From positions 100,499 through 164,498 of the forward strand of contig JAANYP010004312.1 of NCBI GenBank assembly GCA_020465985.1: 64,000 nucleotides of DNA, written 5' to 3'. The translations under genes and the position numbers were made by a program. Position 1 is the stretch's first letter. Each line of letters begins with the position of its first letter. Below the pieces are notes generated by a model. It was given only the letters and a program-made list of their open reading frames with translations. It did no database searches and was not told the DNA's origin. The DNA is from Centrapalus pauciflorus (lineage: Eukaryota; Streptophyta; Magnoliopsida; Asterales; Asteraceae). Below, piece by piece: positions 60,472 to 64,000 of the stretch.

Positions 60472-61018
60472 CCTTTTCTTTTCAAAAAATATTCTTTTCT
60501 TTGCTTAAGATGTATTTTGATGTTGCTATACATCCCCCAGATAAATTTTGTATACCTCATTTAGAATCATTGTTTGTATGTCTCTAACATAGAAATTAAG
60601 ACCATTTGGTCATACATCTAAGTTAGTTACACATATGTCATTTTCTTGATTATTTTATTATCTGTTAGGATCTCCTTTGTGTATTATGCCTACCAACACA
60701 TCAGATAAGAAAGTGTATATCACTTAGAATTTATGGTGCACTATGTGTAAAAGCTCAACACTAAAAGTTTGTTTAGACTGTGCTAATTTTCGTTACTTTG
60801 AACCTTAGACTCTAAGACTTAACTCATTTTTCGAAGTTCTCTTCTTTTTTTTTTTTTGAAATTTTTATGATTTTCTCTCTTTTTTTCTTTTGTTTTTGAT
60901 TTTTAAGATGAGCTAATAAACTAACCTACTAACTTACTATAATAGGAAAGAAAATCTACTAAGCTACTAACTTCCTTTTAAAAAGAAATAAAAAAAACTA
61001 CTAAGGTCAAGTTACTCT

Positions 61019-64000
61019 TAATTACGCATAACATTTAGTTGAACTAACAACTCAAAGCGTGACTTATCAAATGCTTTAGTAAATAAGTCTGCATTATTGT
61101 CTTACGTTGCAACTTTTACCAGTTTTATCAAATTCTTTTCAGCACAATCACGTATGAAATGATGTCTTATGTCTATGTGCTTTGTTTTACTGTGTTTAAC
61201 TGGATTATTAGTGATAGTAATTGTAGACTGATTATCTATCCTAATGGTAGTATGAGTGCAAGTCAAACCATAATCCCGCAATTGTTGTTGTATCCACAAA
61301 ACCTGTGAACAGCAACCACAGCAGCTATATATTCGGCCTCGCACGTTGATACGACTATCGAAGTCTGTTTCTTGCATTGCCAGGTACGAGCCTCGCTCCA
61401 AGGAACTGATAACCTCCAGTTGTTGATTTCCGGTTCAAGCTACATCCACCATAATTAGAATCCGTATATGCCTCCAATTCCAGATCTCTATCAGCATGAT
61501 ACCAAAGTCCCAGCTTCGGTTTCGACTTCAGGTATCTCAAATTCGCTTCACGGCTTTCATATGCATCTCCTTTGGATTTGCTTGAAACCTAGCACAAATA
61601 CACACAGCAAACATAATGTCAGGTCTAGACGTAGTTAAATACATGAGTGACCCAATCATGGCCCGATATAAAGTCAGATCCACATCAGTATCACTTTCTG
61701 TACCCGGTCCGAGATTGTGATTTACTTGAATCGGAGTGCTAAAGTGAGCAGTCAGCTTAGTTCCTTCCATCTCGAAGCGCTCCAGAATTTCGTAGACATA
61801 ATTCGTCTGATGGATAAACATGCCTTCTATCCATTGTTAACTTGCAAACCCCGAAAGAAGTTCAGCTCTCCCATAGCACTCATCTCAACTTTTGACTTCA
61901 TGACCTTTTCAAAGTCTTTGCACATCTGTTCGTTTGACGACCCGAAAATGATGTCATCCACGTACACTTGTACCAAGATAAAGTCTTCTCCTTTTCTCTT
62001 CATGAACAATGTACTATCAATTCTCTCTCTCCCAAACCCGTTGTCCAAAAGATGAGTTGACAGCGTCTCATACCATGCCCTTGGTGCCTGATGCAATCCA
62101 TACAGAGCCTTATCAAGTCGATATACTCTGTCGGGATATTTCGGATCAGTAAACCCAGGCGGTTGTTCGACGTACACCAATTCCTTCACCTTGTCGTACA
62201 GGAATGCACTCTTTACGTCAAGTTGATATACCTTAAATCCTTTGAAGGACGCGAAGGCCAGAAACAGACGAATTGCCTCGAGCCTTGCCACTGGTGCAAA
62301 CACTTCGTTGTAATCAATTCCCTCCTCCTGGTTGAATCCTTTCACCACAAGTCTGGCCTTGTTACGAGTAACTATACCTCTTAAAGACCCATTTGGTCCC
62401 TATTGCAACTTCTCCTCGAGGTAATGGCACTAACTCCCACACTCTGAACTGTGACAATTCTTCTTGCATGGCTTCAACCCAAGAGTTGTATTTCAGTGCC
62501 ATTTGCACATTCTTCGGCTCCACTTGCGAGATAAAACATGAGTATAGACATGTGTGATATGCCTCGGAGTCATTGATCATAGATAACATCACTGTGTTAT
62601 TATTCACACTACTCCTAGTTCTCACACCGGTATTCGGATTTCCTATGATACTCTCAATCGGATGATCCTTGTTTATCCTCGATGTCTCAATCTCATCGAC
62701 TTGAAGATTCTCCCCTAAGTTTGATCCTATTTCACCTAAAGGAGGTACGACTTTAGACTGTACTTTCTGTTCCTCATGATCACTATCCTCTGAGTTAAAA
62801 GTATTTGTCTGATTCTCGTTTGTAGGTAATTCAGGTTCATTCTATGTTGGAGACCCATCTTCTTTCGTTGTAGGCTCAGATGTAGATGGAATGCTTGACT
62901 TCGGAAAACCTTGATAGTCGTCATTCAGATTTAATGACGAGAAGTCATTTTCCACTGTACCTGCATTTCCACTAAAAGGTATGTCAAATGATTCAAACAA
63001 TGAGTCATAATCAAATAACCATTCAGGACCAGTTTGGGGTTCATGTGAATAACTTGTTACATCTATGTTAAACACAATTTCTACTGTACCGTTTGTTATG
63101 TTAAAAACCCTTTTGTTTGGTGAGTTAGGGACATAACCTAGGAAGTATCCTTCGTCAGCCTTTTCACGAAACTTAGGTTGATGTTTTGTTTTCAGTAAAG
63201 TACACGGTACCCCAAACGGTTCAAAGCCAGTTAAATTCGGTGGTCTTTTATTCAGAACTTCATAACAGGTTTTGTTCAGTGATTTGACAGTAAAGACCCG
63301 GTTTAAAACATGACACGCGGTATTCACTGCCTCCCCCCAAAACATGGTAGGAAGCTTTGAATCCGAGAGCATTGTCCTTGCTGCCTCAATCAAAGTCCTT
63401 TTCTTACGTTCTGCCACCCCATTTTGTTGTGGCTCATAAGGTGCACTAAATAGATGCACTATGCCTTTGGATAGGCAATATACACCAATTACTGTATTTT
63501 TAAATTCGGTTCCGTTATCACTCTTGATACGTTTTACCCTCGTCCCGTAGGAGTTTTCGACTTGGTCTAAGAACCCAATCAACTTTCCAGCTGTTTCGTC
63601 CTTTGTACCTAAAAAGAAAACCCAAGAAAAACATGAGTAATCATCAGTGACAACTAAACAAAACCAATTACCACCTATACTCGTTTTGTTGATAAGACCG
63701 AAGAGATCCACTTGCAGCAAATCGAAAGTGGAAGCTATCGAGTTCTGAGTCTTTGACTTGTGTGACTTTTTGTGTTGATTGCCTTTCTTGCACGGTACAC
63801 ACTTGTCATCAAACTGAAAAAATCTTCAGTGGGACACCTTGCACCAGACCATGTTTAGTGATGTAATTCATTTTCCTTAGGTACAAGTGAGCCATGCGTC
63901 TGTGCCATAAGATGGATTCGGACTCTGAAGCTTTGGATATAAGACAGATTGTTCCCATTGACGATTCTGATATGTTCATATCCATCATGTACAAATCATT
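61019..64000 (-). pseudogene. pol: pol of E1: integrase, RT, RNase H (5' part outside the window)
   Basis: From the right edge: integrase zinc part (LWHRRMAHLYLRKMNYITKHGLV), core (QVDLFGLI, KSDNGTEFKN, EPQQNGVAERKKRTLIEAARTM, 63720-63330) and tail to 62842; RT with GTKWVFK near 62400, EGIDYNEVFAPVARLEAIR near 62310 and YVDD near 61960; RNase H with SRPDIMFAVC, YTDSNYGGC and ADLFTKAFDKSRF ending near 61019. Integrase and RT are better kept than in E2, but frame breaks occur near 63800, 62840, 62370, 61825, 61540 and 61380, and a TAA at 61102. Confidence 0.88.

Larger units (their letters stand above)
59844..64000 (-). mobile_element. Copia element E1, right part (spacer and pol), continuing beyond the window
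   Basis: tgtttgtttc at 59844 continues the E1 spacer cut at 29229. The order spacer, stem-loops, RNase H, RT, integrase (leftmost to rightmost) matches E2 base by base at roughly 85-90 % by eye. The window ends within integrase. Confidence 0.9.

Overview
This window is repetitive DNA from a flowering-plant nuclear genome. It holds Ty1/copia (Sirevirus-type), Ty3/gypsy (Tekay/Del chromovirus and Athila-type) and Mutator-like elements, CA/TG-bounded LTRs, an initiator-Met-tRNA primer site, plant introns and strong AT bias. I see no ordinary host gene, tRNA or rRNA. A eudicot is plausible, but the species cannot be read from this sequence.

Layout. 1-8672 is the 3' part of a forward copia element of Sirevirus type: end of pol, spacer, a long extra ORF after pol (aORF) with one stop codon, PPT and 3' LTR. 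8690-20799 is a 12.1-kb Mutator-like element (MULE) inside a (TA)n tract. It carries two convergent multi-exon genes, a ULP1-type cysteine protease on + and a FAR1/MURA-type transposase on -, and its non-coding DNA is packed with a 14-bp palindrome, ATTCTANNTAGAAT. 20800-21160 is an (AT) microsatellite. 21250-24780 is the 3' end of an Athila-like gypsy element with a post-pol ORF and a truncated 3' LTR.

24781-64000 is a nest of one reverse-oriented copia family, here called E. E1 (left LTR 24781-25350) has its body split by E2 (29230-59838, TSD CGCAA) and resumes at 59844 to the window end. E2 holds three further insertions: a Tekay element with 0.6 % LTR divergence (29528-37466, TSD CCCAA) and a 2.5-kb solo LTR (37696-40184, TSD AATTA), both in its 3' LTR, and E3 (43244-50686) in the spacer between pol and aORF. 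E3 has lost all of pol but keeps LTRs, PBS, gag and aORF. Insertion order follows: Athila, then E1, then E2, then E3, Tekay and the solo LTR.

The E elements read, in their own direction, 5' LTR, PBS, gag with two zinc knuckles, protease, integrase, RT, RNase H, a spacer with stem-loops, aORF, PPT, 3' LTR. Every coding region but the Tekay one is multiply broken. The observations most worth pursuing are the palindromes confined to the MULE, the stem-loop array with a compensatory base-pair change, the aORF with its own promoter-like leader, and the pol-less E3.
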